A DNA stretch of 64,000 nucleotides, taken from Candidatus Nitricoxidireducens bremensis. Its GTDB lineage: Bacteria > Pseudomonadota > Gammaproteobacteria > Burkholderiales > Rhodocyclaceae. Shown here piece by piece: positions 12,317 through 21,847 of the stretch. The DNA lies in the NCBI GenBank assembly GCA_030247725.1, contig JAOTRT010000004.1, positions 357,596-421,595 of the forward strand. The letters run 5' to 3'. How positions within the stretch are numbered: the stretch's first letter is position 1; every line of letters starts with the position of its first letter. The translations under genes were made by a program, and so were the position numbers. The notes beneath the pieces were generated by a model, which saw only the letters and a program-made list of their open reading frames with translations, ran no database searches and was not told the DNA's origin.

Positions 12317-13375
12317 TCAACCGCCGGACGGCGGCATCGGATCGAAGCCGAGACCGGCTCCCGCGGGCAAGGTCATGACCCCGCCGTCGATGGGCAGGGG
12401 CGGCCCCAGATCGGTCGCCAGCCACTCTCCGGTGGCGAGGCCATGGGCCAGTCCCACCCCCGGCAGCGCGGCGGCCAGGTGCGCCGCCGCCGCAACGCCG
12501 ACGACGGAGTCCACGACCGAGGTGAGCACCAGCTCGACGCCCGCCTGCTGCGCCTTGCGTGCCAGGGCCAGGGTGGCTGCGATGCCGCCGATGCGGGCCG
12601 GCTTGACCACCAGCCGCCGGACCGCGGGGGCCGCGAGCACGGCGTCCACGCCCAGGTCGGGCAGGGATTCGTCCACCGCGATGACGAAGGGAAGTTGGGC
12701 CTGGAGCTGGGCAAGCCGTTCCAAGGTCGGCTCCATCAGAGGCTCCTCGACGCCGTCGATGGGCAGGTCGGCGACGGCCGTCAGGAAGCCCCAAGCGTCG
12801 GCATCGGCCCAGGCGCGGTTGGCGTCCAGCCGTAGCCTCAGCCCGCCGGCTTCGGCGGCGAGGGCGCGCAGGCGTCCGAGTTCGGTATCCACGTCGGCCA
12901 GCCCCAGCTTGATCTTGGCGATGGCAAAGCCGCGGGCCAGCGCCGCGGCGGCGCGTCCGGCACAGCCGGCATCGAGGGGGCCGAGGGCGGCGTTGACCGG
13001 CACCGCCAGCGGCCCCGTGCCGCCGAGAAAACGGGCCAGGGGCAGGCCGTCGCGCCGCGCAGCGAGATCGGCGAGCGCCGTCTCCAGGGCCCAGCGCGGC
13101 TCGGGCAACGGCACGGCAGCGAGCCTCTCCGCTGCCGCCTCCGCCGTCATGCCGGAAAGGTCCTGGGCGGCGGCGGCCAATGCGGCGAAGGCCGCGTCGT
13201 GCCCGGCCGTGCCGGAGCTCGGCAGGGGCGCGCAATCGCCCCAGCCGGTGACGCCGTCGGCATCGGTCAGGGCCACCAGCATGCCGCGCCGCTCGACAAG
13301 GACCGTCGCCGCGGCCGTCCACGGACGCCGCAGGGGCAGCCGGTAGGGATGCAGGCGGACGGCGGCGATGCGCAA
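12317..13375 (-). CDS. menC: o-succinylbenzoate synthase
   Basis: A 352-residue enolase-superfamily enzyme dehydrating SHCHC to o-succinylbenzoate. The barrel shows AIAKIKLG (catalytic Lys pair region), LRLDANRAW (first metal Asp), VEEPL (second metal ligand), VAVDES-like IAVDES and a C-terminal VVKPARIGG Lys segment. Related dipeptide epimerases share these motifs, but the men operon settles the call. The gap to menB is about 22 bases. Confidence 0.9.
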   Translation of the reverse strand: MRIAAVRLHPYRLPLRRPWTAAATVLVERRGMLVALTDADGVTGWGDCAPLPSSGTAGHDAAFAALAAAAQDLSGMTAEAAAERLAAVPLPEPRWALETALADLAARRDGLPLARFLGGTGPLAVPVNAALGPLDAGCAGRAAAALARGFAIAKIKLGLADVDTELGRLRALAAEAGGLRLRLDANRAWADADAWGFLTAVADLPIDGVEEPLMEPTLERLAQLQAQLPFVIAVDESLPDLGVDAVLAAPAVRRLVVKPARIGGIAATLALARKAQQAGVELVLTSVVDSVVGVAAAAHLAAALPGVGLAHGLATGEWLATDLGPPLPIDGGVMTLPAGAGLGFDPMPPSGG

Positions 13376-13397
13376 GGGGCGATGCGCCGACAGACCC

Positions 13398-14225
<828 letters not shown>

Positions 14226-14236
14226 GGCGGAGGAGT

Positions 14237-15142
14237 TTACAGGAGGCAGCCGACGGCCAGCAGCAGGCCGAAGACGAACTGGGCGCGGGCCGTGTCGGCC
14301 AGCACCCGGTTGAGGGCGGCACCCCGCGCCGCGCGCATGCGCAGCACGACGGCCGCCGCGGCCGGCAGCGCCAGCAGGGCGAGCCAGACGCCCCCCTGCC
14401 CCGCCGCCAGCCACGGCAGGACCGCGAAGGGTAGGTACATGAGGACGGCGTGGAGGCGCCGGGCGCCGGCATCGCCCAGCACGGCGGCCAGGGTGCGGCG
14501 GCCGACGGCGCTGTCGGCCGCCACGTCGCGCAGATTGTTCACCAGCAGCACGGCGGCGGCGGGAAAACCCAGGGCCCCGCCGGCGATCAGCGCCGCGGCG
14601 GAAAGCCCGCCGGCCTGGAGCCAGTAGCTGCCGGCCACGGCGACGAGGCCGAAGAATATCCAGACGAAGGCCTCGCCGAAGGGCGTATGGGAGATGGGTC
14701 GCGGCCCGCCCGAGTAGGCGGCCCCGGCCAGCAGCGAGGCACAGCCGACGGCGAAGATGGGCCAGCCGCCGTGAATGACGAGATAGACGCCCAGCAGCAG
14801 GGCCGCGGCGAAGGCGCCGTAGGCGGCGCCGCGCACCTGGCCGGGCGTCGCCCAACCGGCGGCGGTGACGCGCAGGGGACCGAGGCGGTCGGCGCCGTCA
14901 TTGCCGCCCTCGAAGTCGGCGGCGTCGTTGTGCAGGTTGGTGCCGATCTGGATCAGCAGCGCGGCGCCAAAGGTCGCCGCCAGAGGCCCCCAGGTTGGCG
15001 CGGCGCCCTCGGCCCAGGCCAGGGCGCTGCCCGCCAGCACCGGCGTCGCCGCCAGCGGCAGGGTGCGGGGCCGCGCCGCCGTCGCCCAAAGGCGCCAGCC
15101 CCGCGGGGCGGCGGCGGCAGGCAGGCTGACGTCGGCCTTCAT
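14237..15142 (-). CDS. menA: 1,4-dihydroxy-2-naphthoate polyprenyltransferase
   Basis: A 301-residue UbiA-superfamily integral membrane enzyme, attaching the isoprenoid tail to dihydroxynaphthoate. It has the polyprenyl-diphosphate motif [14 protein letters not shown] near residue 70 and a second acidic motif NNLRDVAAD, with about eight to nine hydrophobic helices. The Asn-rich first motif is typical of MenA rather than UbiA. It overlaps the ubiE stop by four bases. Confidence 0.95.
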   Translation of the reverse strand: MKADVSLPAAAAPRGWRLWATAARPRTLPLAATPVLAGSALAWAEGAAPTWGPLAATFGAALLIQIGTNLHNDAADFEGGNDGADRLGPLRVTAAGWATPGQVRGAAYGAFAAALLLGVYLVIHGGWPIFAVGCASLLAGAAYSGGPRPISHTPFGEAFVWIFFGLVAVAGSYWLQAGGLSAAALIAGGALGFPAAAVLLVNNLRDVAADSAVGRRTLAAVLGDAGARRLHAVLMYLPFAVLPWLAAGQGGVWLALLALPAAAAVVLRMRAARGAALNRVLADTARAQFVFGLLLAVGCLL

Positions 15143-15882
15143 GCCGCGGCGGCCCCGGCCTTTTCGCCGAAGTGCAGGCAGGCGATGCCGAAGCTGAGGT
15201 TCTCCCAGCGGGCGTTGACGAAACCCGCGGCGGCAATCAGGTCGGTGAATTCGCGCTGGTCGGGAAAGCGGCGGATGGATTCCACCAGGTACTGGTAGGC
15301 GATGGGCTGGCGCGCCACGGCGGCCCCCAGGCGCGGGATCACGAGCCAGGAATAGAGGTCGTAGAAGGGCGCCAGCCAGGGCTGGGGCCGCGAGAATTCG
15401 AGGCAGACGAAGCGGCCGCCGGGCTTCAGCACCCGGTGGATTTCGGCCAGGGCCGCCGCCAGGCGCGTGGCGTTGCGCAGGCCGAAGGAGATGGTCAGCA
15501 GATCCACGCTGCCGGTGGCGAAGGGCAGCGCCTCGGCTTCGCCGGCGATCCAGGCGAGACCGGCGGGCCCCTTGGCGCGGCCGGCCGCCATCATGGCTTC
15601 GCTCGGGTCGCAGACCGTCACCGTGCGGCGCGGGTCGAGCAGCAGGCGGGCCACGTCGCCGGTGCCGCCGGCGAGGTCGACCACCTTGCCGCCCACGTCG
15701 GCGACGCGGCGGCGCAGGGTGCGCTTCCAGAGGCGGTGGATGCCGAAGCTCATGAGGTCGTTCATGAGGTCGTAGCGCGGCGCCACGGCCTCGAAGACGC
15801 GGCGGATGCGCGTCTTACGCTCATCCACCGCCACGTGCTGGCGACCGAAGCTCCGGTCCAGGTCGGACGGCCGTTCCGTCAT
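15139..15882 (-). CDS. ubiE: demethylmenaquinone/ubiquinone methyltransferase
   Basis: A 247-residue SAM-dependent methyltransferase doing the final C-methylation of menaquinone and a step of ubiquinone synthesis. It has the UbiE signature YDLMNDLMSFGIHRLWKR, the SAM motif VVDLAGGTGD, and ISFGLRN near residue 150. The ATG at 15880-15882 gives the usual MenG/UbiE length. It stands two bases downstream of the TlpA stop, linking nos accessory genes to the men genes. Confidence 0.95.
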   Translation of the reverse strand: MTERPSDLDRSFGRQHVAVDERKTRIRRVFEAVAPRYDLMNDLMSFGIHRLWKRTLRRRVADVGGKVVDLAGGTGDVARLLLDPRRTVTVCDPSEAMMAAGRAKGPAGLAWIAGEAEALPFATGSVDLLTISFGLRNATRLAAALAEIHRVLKPGGRFVCLEFSRPQPWLAPFYDLYSWLVIPRLGAAVARQPIAYQYLVESIRRFPDQREFTDLIAAAGFVNARWENLSFGIACLHFGEKAGAAAA

Positions 15883-15884
15883 GG

Positions 15885-16397
15885 CTACTTCAGGACAGCT
15901 TCGAAGGCGGCCTCGATGTCCGGCTTCTTCATGCCGCCGAGCTTCTTGTAGACGATGCGGCCGTGGCGATCCACGGCGAAGGTGAAGGGCAGGCCCGCCT
16001 TGGGATTGCCGAGGGCCTGCATGAGGGCGATGCCCTTGTCCTTGGCGAGCAGCACCGGGTAATTCATTTCGTAGGCCTTGGCGAATTCGCGCACCGCCTC
16101 CGGCTTGTCCTCGATGCCGATGCCGAGCACCTCGACGCGGCCCTTGTGCTTGGCGCGTTCCTGGATGAGGCCGGGAATCTCCTCGCGGCAGGGGCCGCAC
16201 CAGCGCGCCCAGAAGTTCACCACGATGGGCTTGCCCTTCCAGGCGGAAAGGGGGGCGGCCTTGTCGTCCAGGTCGCTCAGCGTCGCCGCGAACAGGGGCT
16301 CCGACGACGGCATGTCGGCGAGGCTTTCCGGCGGCGCCGCCTGGGCCGCGGCGGCACCGAATACAGTCAGGCAGGCGGCGAGGCGCAGGGCCTTCAC
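15885..16397 (-). CDS. TlpA-family thiol-disulfide oxidoreductase of the nos operon
   Basis: A 170-residue exported thioredoxin with a signal peptide ending near AQAAP and the redox motif WCGPC at about residue 66, preceded by NFWAR. The late thioredoxin cis-Pro region is GLPFTF. It most likely keeps cysteines of the NosZ CuA site or NosL/Sco reduced for copper loading. The start is GTG at 16395-16397, overlapping the nosY stop as GTGA, so translation is coupled to nosY. It is a different gene from the TlpA at the window start. Confidence 0.9.
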   Translation of the reverse strand: MKALRLAACLTVFGAAAAQAAPPESLADMPSSEPLFAATLSDLDDKAAPLSAWKGKPIVVNFWARWCGPCREEIPGLIQERAKHKGRVEVLGIGIEDKPEAVREFAKAYEMNYPVLLAKDKGIALMQALGNPKAGLPFTFAVDRHGRIVYKKLGGMKKPDIEAAFEAVLK

Positions 16398-17221
16398 GGC
16401 AGGTCTCCGCGACGGAAGATCTGGTAGCCGAGGAAGGCGGCACCGACACCCAGGATCGCCGGGTAGGCCAGGGCGAACACCATGTAGCCGGCGGCGCCGA
16501 AGGCGTCGAGGATGACGAAGGCCGAGGGACCGAGCACGATCAGCTGCGGATCGAAGAGCGCCAGGGCCGCGGTGCGGAACACCTGCAGCGGGTTGGCGAG
16601 GGCGACGCCGACGGCGACTTCCGGCGCCACCTTGCCCTGGATCATGACGCCCAGCAGGATCAGGTCGAGGAACAGCAGCAGCGTGAGCCAGACCATGAAG
16701 GCGGCGCCCTGGGCCATGTCGGTGCTGCGCGCCAGGGCCGAGATCAGCATGCCGATGCCGAGGAAGCAGGCGGCCATGGCGGCCAGCAGGGCCGTGTAGT
16801 AACCGAACATGTTCCAGGGCACCTCGATGCCCATGGCGATGGCGATGACCACCGAGGCCACCATGGCGAGGAACACCGGCGCGAAGATGACCAGATAGCG
16901 GCCGACGATCTTGCCCCAGAACCAGGCCGACAGGGACACGGGCAGGGACAGCAGGTACTCGAAGACGCCCGCCTCCCGGTCGCCCGCCACGGAGCGCACC
17001 GTGGTGATGAGGACGAAGATCGGCAGGATGGCCATGGTCAGCTGGATGTAGGTGACCAGCAGGCGTGATAGGCCGATGAAGCCGAGCACGCGGGACTCCG
17101 TGAGGCCGAAGAGGAACAGCAGGGCGACGATGCCGCCGAAGACCAGGGTGTAGATCTGGAACCAGCGGGCGCGCAGGCTTTCGACGATATCGAGCTTGGC
17201 GGTGAGCCAGAGTTGTTTCAT
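16394..17221 (-). CDS. nosY: NosY, ABC transporter permease
   Basis: A 275-residue membrane protein with six predicted helices and the ABC-2 permease pattern, including the GDREAGVFEYLLSLPVS segment after helix 2. NosY pairs with the NosF ATPase and periplasmic NosD in the NosDFY complex that supplies the NosZ copper-sulfide centre. It lies three bases after nosL and overlaps the downstream TlpA gene. Confidence 0.95.
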   Translation of the reverse strand: MKQLWLTAKLDIVESLRARWFQIYTLVFGGIVALLFLFGLTESRVLGFIGLSRLLVTYIQLTMAILPIFVLITTVRSVAGDREAGVFEYLLSLPVSLSAWFWGKIVGRYLVIFAPVFLAMVASVVIAIAMGIEVPWNMFGYYTALLAAMAACFLGIGMLISALARSTDMAQGAAFMVWLTLLLFLDLILLGVMIQGKVAPEVAVGVALANPLQVFRTAALALFDPQLIVLGPSAFVILDAFGAAGYMVFALAYPAILGVGAAFLGYQIFRRGDLP

Positions 17222-17224
17222 GCC

Positions 17225-17713
17225 CTACTTTCCTTTCGCGAGGACATGCTGGCGCATGTCCGTGAATTCCAGACTGCCCGGCTGAGGGATGGCGCTGGCG
17301 CCGTAGTTGTAGCCCATGGGCGAGGTCTTGCCGCCGACGTAGTGGGCCTTGCGGGCGTCGAGCCACTTCATGGCGTCCTTGCGGCTGGACAGGTCGGCCA
17401 CCCAGATGCGGGTGGCGGCTTCCGTCAGCCAGGGGTGGTCCTTGGCCTTGTCGCGCAGCCAGAAGGCGGCGCAGCCGATGTCGTCGAACTTGAACACCGT
17501 GTCCTTGGGGCCGCCGCGGATCTCGGCGGCGAAGCGGCGGTCGGAAATAGCCATGGAGCAGCGCACGCAGGTGTCCCGGTCCCACTTGATGTCGGCCATG
17601 CCTTCCGCAAACTCGCCGCTGCCGCCGCAGCCGGCGAGCAGGGCCGCCAGGGGCGTGAGCGTGAGGCCGGCGGCGAGAGCGTCGCGCAGGAAGCGGCGGC
17701 GATCCGTGCTCAT
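17225..17713 (-). CDS. nosL: NosL-type copper lipoprotein
   Basis: A 162-residue protein with an RRRFLR twin-arginine-like start and a lipobox ending in Cys at about residue 26 (LLAGC). The core NosL motif is CVRCSMAISDRRFAAEI, with two cysteines and a Met as likely Cu(I) ligands, followed by FDDIGCAAFWL. NosL hands copper to NosDFY/apo-NosZ at the membrane. The start overlaps the nosF stop (ATGA). The twin-arginine character is only suggestive. Confidence 0.9.
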   Translation of the reverse strand: MSTDRRRFLRDALAAGLTLTPLAALLAGCGGSGEFAEGMADIKWDRDTCVRCSMAISDRRFAAEIRGGPKDTVFKFDDIGCAAFWLRDKAKDHPWLTEAATRIWVADLSSRKDAMKWLDARKAHYVGGKTSPMGYNYGASAIPQPGSLEFTDMRQHVLAKGK

Positions 17714-18570
17714 TCGGCCTTCTCTGTGAGAGAAACGTGGTCGATGACGGCGACGTAGCGGGAGATCATGCCGACGAAACGCAGGCGGTCCGGTCCGGCC
17801 ACTTCGCCTTCCCAGGCGGTGCCGTCGTCGGCCACGTCGCGGAAGTTCCAGGTGGTGAGGGCCTTGGCCAGGGCCGGCTCCGGGCGCTTGGTGGTGACGC
17901 GGCAGGCCAGCAGGCCGGAAAGCGACACGTCGTCGGCCACCTTGTCGTCCAGCACCACCTTGCCCATGTCGAGCTCGATCACCCGGTTCACCAGGGTGGA
18001 CACCTCGTTGAGGCGGTGGCTGGAGATCAGCATGGTGGCGTCGTTCTGGCGTTCGGCGAGAAGCTCGAAGAAGATCTTGCGGGCTTCCGGGTCCAGGTTG
18101 GCGGCCGGCTCGTCCATCACCAGCACCTTGGCCTGGCGGCCCAGGGCGATGGCGATGAGGATCTTCTGCTTCATGCCGCCGGAGAGGCGCACGAACTGAC
18201 GGTCGAGGATGGGCGCCGTATCGAGGCCGAGGCGACCGGCGATGTCGTGGATGCGCGCCGCGTCGGTGCCGCAGAGGGAGGCCGAGAAGTCGATGAGCTG
18301 GCCCACGGGCATCTTCAGGGGCGGCGGCAACTGGGGCACGAAGCCGATGGTGCCGAGCACTTCGGTGCGGTGGCGGCGCGGTTCGCGGTCGGCGATGGTG
18401 ACGGTGCCGTCGTGGATGTATTCGCCGAGCAGGCAGCGGATCAGGGTCGTCTTGCCGGCGCCGTTGGAACCGATCAGGGCGACGCGCTCGCCGAGGCCGA
18501 TCTCTAGGTCGATGCCATCGAGCACGCGAGCGCGCCGGAAGGTCTTGGAAACATTCTGGAATCGGATCAT
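17710..18570 (-). CDS. nosF: NosF, ABC transporter ATPase
   Basis: A 286-residue ABC ATPase with Walker A GSNGAGKTTL (about residues 35-44), signature LSGGMKQK, Walker B VLVMDEP and the switch His in ISSHR. It powers NosDFY during copper-sulfide cluster assembly. The ATG at 18568-18570 has no recognisable Shine-Dalgarno. A TAGAAT hexamer stands eight bases before it, with an FNR-like box 21 bases further upstream, so a leaderless transcript is likely from this internal promoter. Confidence 0.95.
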   Translation of the reverse strand: MIRFQNVSKTFRRARVLDGIDLEIGLGERVALIGSNGAGKTTLIRCLLGEYIHDGTVTIADREPRRHRTEVLGTIGFVPQLPPPLKMPVGQLIDFSASLCGTDAARIHDIAGRLGLDTAPILDRQFVRLSGGMKQKILIAIALGRQAKVLVMDEPAANLDPEARKIFFELLAERQNDATMLISSHRLNEVSTLVNRVIELDMGKVVLDDKVADDVSLSGLLACRVTTKRPEPALAKALTTWNFRDVADDGTAWEGEVAGPDRLRFVGMISRYVAVIDHVSLTEKAE

Positions 18571-18578
18571 GGGGCGTG

Positions 18579-18619
18579 ATTCTACCGGCCGTCGGGCCTT
18601 CTGCCTTGATTCGTATCAG
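18579..18619 (-). promoter_or_regulatory. FNR/DNR-type promoter of nosF
   Basis: The box TTGATTCGTATCAG (18606-18619; one mismatch to TTGAT-N4-ATCAA when read on this strand set) overlaps the nosH stop. A TAGAAT -10 hexamer at 18579-18584 lies 21 bases away, as in class II FNR-type promoters. The deduced start point is about one base before the nosF ATG. Confidence 0.6.
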
Positions 18620-19596
18620 AGCAGCTTGGAAAGGCCCTTCACATCGAAGGTCAATGAACCCGTGGGACAGACGTCCACGCAGAGGCCGCAGCGCGTGCAG
18701 TCGGGACCGATGGGCACTTCCACATCGACGGCACGGCCCTTGATGACGGTGTCGAGGACGTGGGGGACGAGGCAGACCTTGCGGCAGTCGCCCTCGTGGA
18801 AGCAGCCGTCGAGTTTGTACTTGACCCGCAGCGGCGAGAAGATGCCGACGACGCCGTAGGTGAGGCCGATGGGGCAGGCGTAGCGGCACCAGGCGCGGCG
18901 CACGAAGAAGACCTCGAACACCAGCAGGGCCAGCACCCACAGCAGGGCCAGACCGGCGCCGTAGATGAGGGCGCGGGACAGGATGCCCGTCGGCGAGATG
19001 GCCTCGAACACCGTATAGCCGGTGGCGAAGGCGAGCACGCCGAAGACCAGCCAGAAGGCGGTGCGCATGCGGCGGTCGATGGGCTGGTCGGTGACGAGCT
19101 TCTTCGCCGCCAGCCAGACGTGCAGCTTCTCGGCCCATTCGGCGAGCAGGTGGTAGGGGCAGACCCAGGAGCAGAAGGCACGCCCGCCGAACAGTATCCA
19201 CAGCACGAGGACGGTGCCGGTGCCGATCACCAGGTTGTTGATGATGTGCTTGTGGGCGAGCATCACCTGCAGGGCCGAGTTGAGGTCGATGAGGTGGAAG
19301 CCGATGAAGCGGGAGGCCGACAGGGAGCCTTCGAGGATCTGGATGTCGAAGTAGAAGGAGACGACAAAAAGCAGGTTGACGGCGATGAGGGTCGCCCAGC
19401 GCCGATTGCGCCACTTGTGGGAGACCTCCTGATGGGCGCGCATGTGCTCCTTGGTCGCCTGCAGGTCGGCCTTGTTGGTCATGCGCTTGAGCTCGTGAGC
19501 CTTGACGGCGCGCTCGGCAATGACTTCGGGCTTTTTCGGCTCGCGGCCGAGCATGACCCAGATCTGATCGATGAAACGACGCTTCAGGACATTCAT
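18616..19596 (-). CDS. nosH: NosH, NapH-like polyferredoxin
   Basis: A 326-residue membrane protein with about four to five helices, Cys-rich CSWVCPYH and CRYACPIG motifs in cytoplasmic loops (NapH family) and C-terminal ferredoxin clusters, including CTRCGLCVDVCPTG. A C-terminal CFHEGDCRKVC group is also present. With NosG it forms the quinol dehydrogenase feeding electrons towards NosZ in clade II systems. The start overlaps nosG. A long charged N-terminus precedes the first helix. Confidence 0.92.
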   Translation of the reverse strand: MNVLKRRFIDQIWVMLGREPKKPEVIAERAVKAHELKRMTNKADLQATKEHMRAHQEVSHKWRNRRWATLIAVNLLFVVSFYFDIQILEGSLSASRFIGFHLIDLNSALQVMLAHKHIINNLVIGTGTVLVLWILFGGRAFCSWVCPYHLLAEWAEKLHVWLAAKKLVTDQPIDRRMRTAFWLVFGVLAFATGYTVFEAISPTGILSRALIYGAGLALLWVLALLVFEVFFVRRAWCRYACPIGLTYGVVGIFSPLRVKYKLDGCFHEGDCRKVCLVPHVLDTVIKGRAVDVEVPIGPDCTRCGLCVDVCPTGSLTFDVKGLSKLL

Positions 19597-20459
19597 GCTG
19601 ACGCTCTCCAGCCCTCGCCCGGGATGATTTCGATGCTGGCCGGTTCCGTCGGGCAGATCATTTCGCAGGCGCCGCAGCCGACGCAGGGCTCATGCACCAC
19701 CGGCGACTTGCGCTGGCTGCCGTCGGGCGCGAACACCGTCTCGATGCTGATGGCGCCCTTGATGGGACAGGCCTGGACGCAAAGGTCGCAGAGAGCCGTG
19801 TCGTAGGGATGGTCGGCCACCTTGATGGGCTTCCAGCGATCCACATCCATGTAGCGCAGCAGACCTTCGAATTGGGTACCCCGCGCCGGCCCCTTGAAGC
19901 CCTTGCCCTGGATCGCCAGGCAGGACTCGGGCCGCGTCAGGCGGGCGACGCCGATGCGCTCGGCCATGTTGAGGGTCGGCTCGGCGTCCTTCTCCTTGGC
20001 CAGCAGCACGGGCTTGGTGGCCAGCTTGGCGCCGGGCCGCACCGCCATGTACTCGGGCTTTTTGTAGGTGAGCGCGCCGGTGGGACAGGCGAGGATGCAC
20101 TGGACGGCGTCGCAGGAAAAATCGCAGGCCTGCTCGCGGGCGTCGATGTAGGGGGCGCCGACGCCGAAGCCGTCCACCAGGTCCGCCAGCTTGATGGCCG
20201 CCACCGGGCAGACCTGCACGCACTGGCCGCACTTGATGCAGGAGGCGAGGAAGTCCTTCTCGTCCAGGGCACCGGGCGGGCGCAGGCGCTGCTTCTTGGC
20301 ATAGACGAGGGGCAGGTAGCCCGACAGGGCGGCGCCGAAAACGCCGCCGGTGAGCAGCAGGGAGCGCAGGAAGCGGCGCCGCGCCTGCTGGCGGCGCTCC
20401 TTGGAGAGGGGCGGCTTGGCCGGCGCCTTGGCGGCGGCCTGGTCTGCGGTCTCGCTCAT
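19593..20459 (-). CDS. nosG: NosG, NapG-like ferredoxin
   Basis: A 288-residue iron-sulfur protein with several 4Fe-4S motifs: CIKCGQCVQVCPVAAIK, CDAVQCILACPTGAL, CDLCVQACPIKGAI and CVGCGACEMICP. An RRRFLRSL twin-arginine-type segment precedes an N-terminal hydrophobic stretch, as in NapG, so it is probably on the periplasmic face. It passes electrons from NosH and the menaquinol pool to periplasmic cytochromes. It overlaps both nosD and nosH by four bases. Confidence 0.93.
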   Translation of the reverse strand: MSETADQAAAKAPAKPPLSKERRQQARRRFLRSLLLTGGVFGAALSGYLPLVYAKKQRLRPPGALDEKDFLASCIKCGQCVQVCPVAAIKLADLVDGFGVGAPYIDAREQACDFSCDAVQCILACPTGALTYKKPEYMAVRPGAKLATKPVLLAKEKDAEPTLNMAERIGVARLTRPESCLAIQGKGFKGPARGTQFEGLLRYMDVDRWKPIKVADHPYDTALCDLCVQACPIKGAISIETVFAPDGSQRKSPVVHEPCVGCGACEMICPTEPASIEIIPGEGWRASA

Positions 20460-21832
20460 GTTCTGCGTTCCGGTTTGACGAAGCGCGGCTTCTCGTCGCG
20501 CAACTGCAGCTCGGGCGTCGACAGGGGCGCCAGGCGTTCGAGGAAGTCCAGCAGTTCCATCACCGGCGCCGTCTTGAAGAAGCGCGCCGGGGGAATCTCG
20601 ATCCAGATCTGGTCGGCGAAGGCGTACTGCTCGTGGGGCGTGTCGCCGATGCCGTCCTTGTCGCGGTCGAAGCCGAGGAAGGTGTCGAAGTAGTTGCCGC
20701 TCCAGCGGTTGAGGCCGTTGCTGCCGCGCCCCGACTGCACCACGTCGGTCAGGTTGCCCTCGAACTGGTTGTCCGTGAAGATGTTGCCGCCGAGCTCCGA
20801 CGTGAAATGCACGCCGATGCCGTTGAAGGCGAAGCGGTTGTTCTCGAAGCGGATCGTCGTGTTGGGCTGGAAGGGCGACAGGTCGGAGCCGATGCCGACG
20901 GCGCAGTAGATGATCTCGTTGCCGCTGATGTCCGAGTCGCTCGACTCCTTGAAGCCGATGGCCATGCCGGCGGCGCCGTTGGCGTGGGAGATGACGTTGT
21001 TGCGCACATGCACCCGCTCCGTGTACATCAGGTAGATGCCGACGGTGTTGTCGTAGAAGCGGTTGCCCTCCACCAGATTGTCCTTGGCGAACATGAAATG
21101 GAGCGAGTAGCGGCTGCGCCGGCTGACGTTGTTGCGGTAGGTGTTGTGGCTGGAGTACCAGGCCACCATGTCGCGCGAGTCGACGATCTCGTTGTTTTCG
21201 ACAAGGTTGCGGTCGCTGTACCAGAGGCGCAGGGCGTCGCCGCGCACGCCGAGGTCGAGGGGCTTGGAGCTGATGCGGTTGCCGCGCACGACGTTTTGGT
21301 TGGACTGCTTGAGGTCGATGCCGAACAGGCAGTTGTCCACCTGGAGGTTCTCGATGACGTTCTTGTGGCCGCGCACGTCGAGGCAGGAATCGTCGGTGTC
21401 GTGGGAATCGCCGGAACCGGTGAGACGCAGGCCGCGCAGGGTGGCGCCGTCGGTCTCCAGGGAGAACACCGTGCCCTTGTCGCCGGCGTCGATGACGACC
21501 TTGCCGTCGCCTTCGATGACGAGGGGCTTCCTGACGACGACGGGACCGGAATACTGGCCGGGCGGCGGGCGCAGTACCGAGCCGGCCGGCGCCGCATCGA
21601 CCAGCTCCTGGAAGGGCTTGAGACCGTGGATGCGCTTGTCGCGCTCATGGAGCGGATAGACCGGCTTGGGCCGGTCCACATCGGCACGCACGGCGCCGTG
21701 GGCGTTGGAGAGATCGCCGGCGCGATCCTCCACTTCCGCTTCACCGTCGGTGATGAGCTGGCTGCCCACCGGGGTGGCCACCGCCAGCAGCAGCGCCAGC
21801 GGTGCCAGCCAGCGGACGAGGGGGCGCTTCAT
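20456..21832 (-). CDS. nosD: NosD, periplasmic copper-site assembly protein
   Basis: A 458-residue protein with a Sec signal and parallel beta-helix (CASH/PbH1) repeats rich in Asn ladders such as NNEIVDS and GNRISS. The motif LHFMFAKDN is typical of NosD, and GIYLMYTERV follows. It works with NosF/NosY to deliver sulfur or copper to the NosZ CuZ site. The C-terminal segment reaches into WSGNYFDTFLGFDRDKDGIGD, as in other NosD. It starts 15 bases after the nosB stop. Confidence 0.95.
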   Translation of the reverse strand: MKRPLVRWLAPLALLLAVATPVGSQLITDGEAEVEDRAGDLSNAHGAVRADVDRPKPVYPLHERDKRIHGLKPFQELVDAAPAGSVLRPPPGQYSGPVVVRKPLVIEGDGKVVIDAGDKGTVFSLETDGATLRGLRLTGSGDSHDTDDSCLDVRGHKNVIENLQVDNCLFGIDLKQSNQNVVRGNRISSKPLDLGVRGDALRLWYSDRNLVENNEIVDSRDMVAWYSSHNTYRNNVSRRSRYSLHFMFAKDNLVEGNRFYDNTVGIYLMYTERVHVRNNVISHANGAAGMAIGFKESSDSDISGNEIIYCAVGIGSDLSPFQPNTTIRFENNRFAFNGIGVHFTSELGGNIFTDNQFEGNLTDVVQSGRGSNGLNRWSGNYFDTFLGFDRDKDGIGDTPHEQYAFADQIWIEIPPARFFKTAPVMELLDFLERLAPLSTPELQLRDEKPRFVKPERRT

Positions 21833-21847
21833 GGAAGCCGCCCGGCC

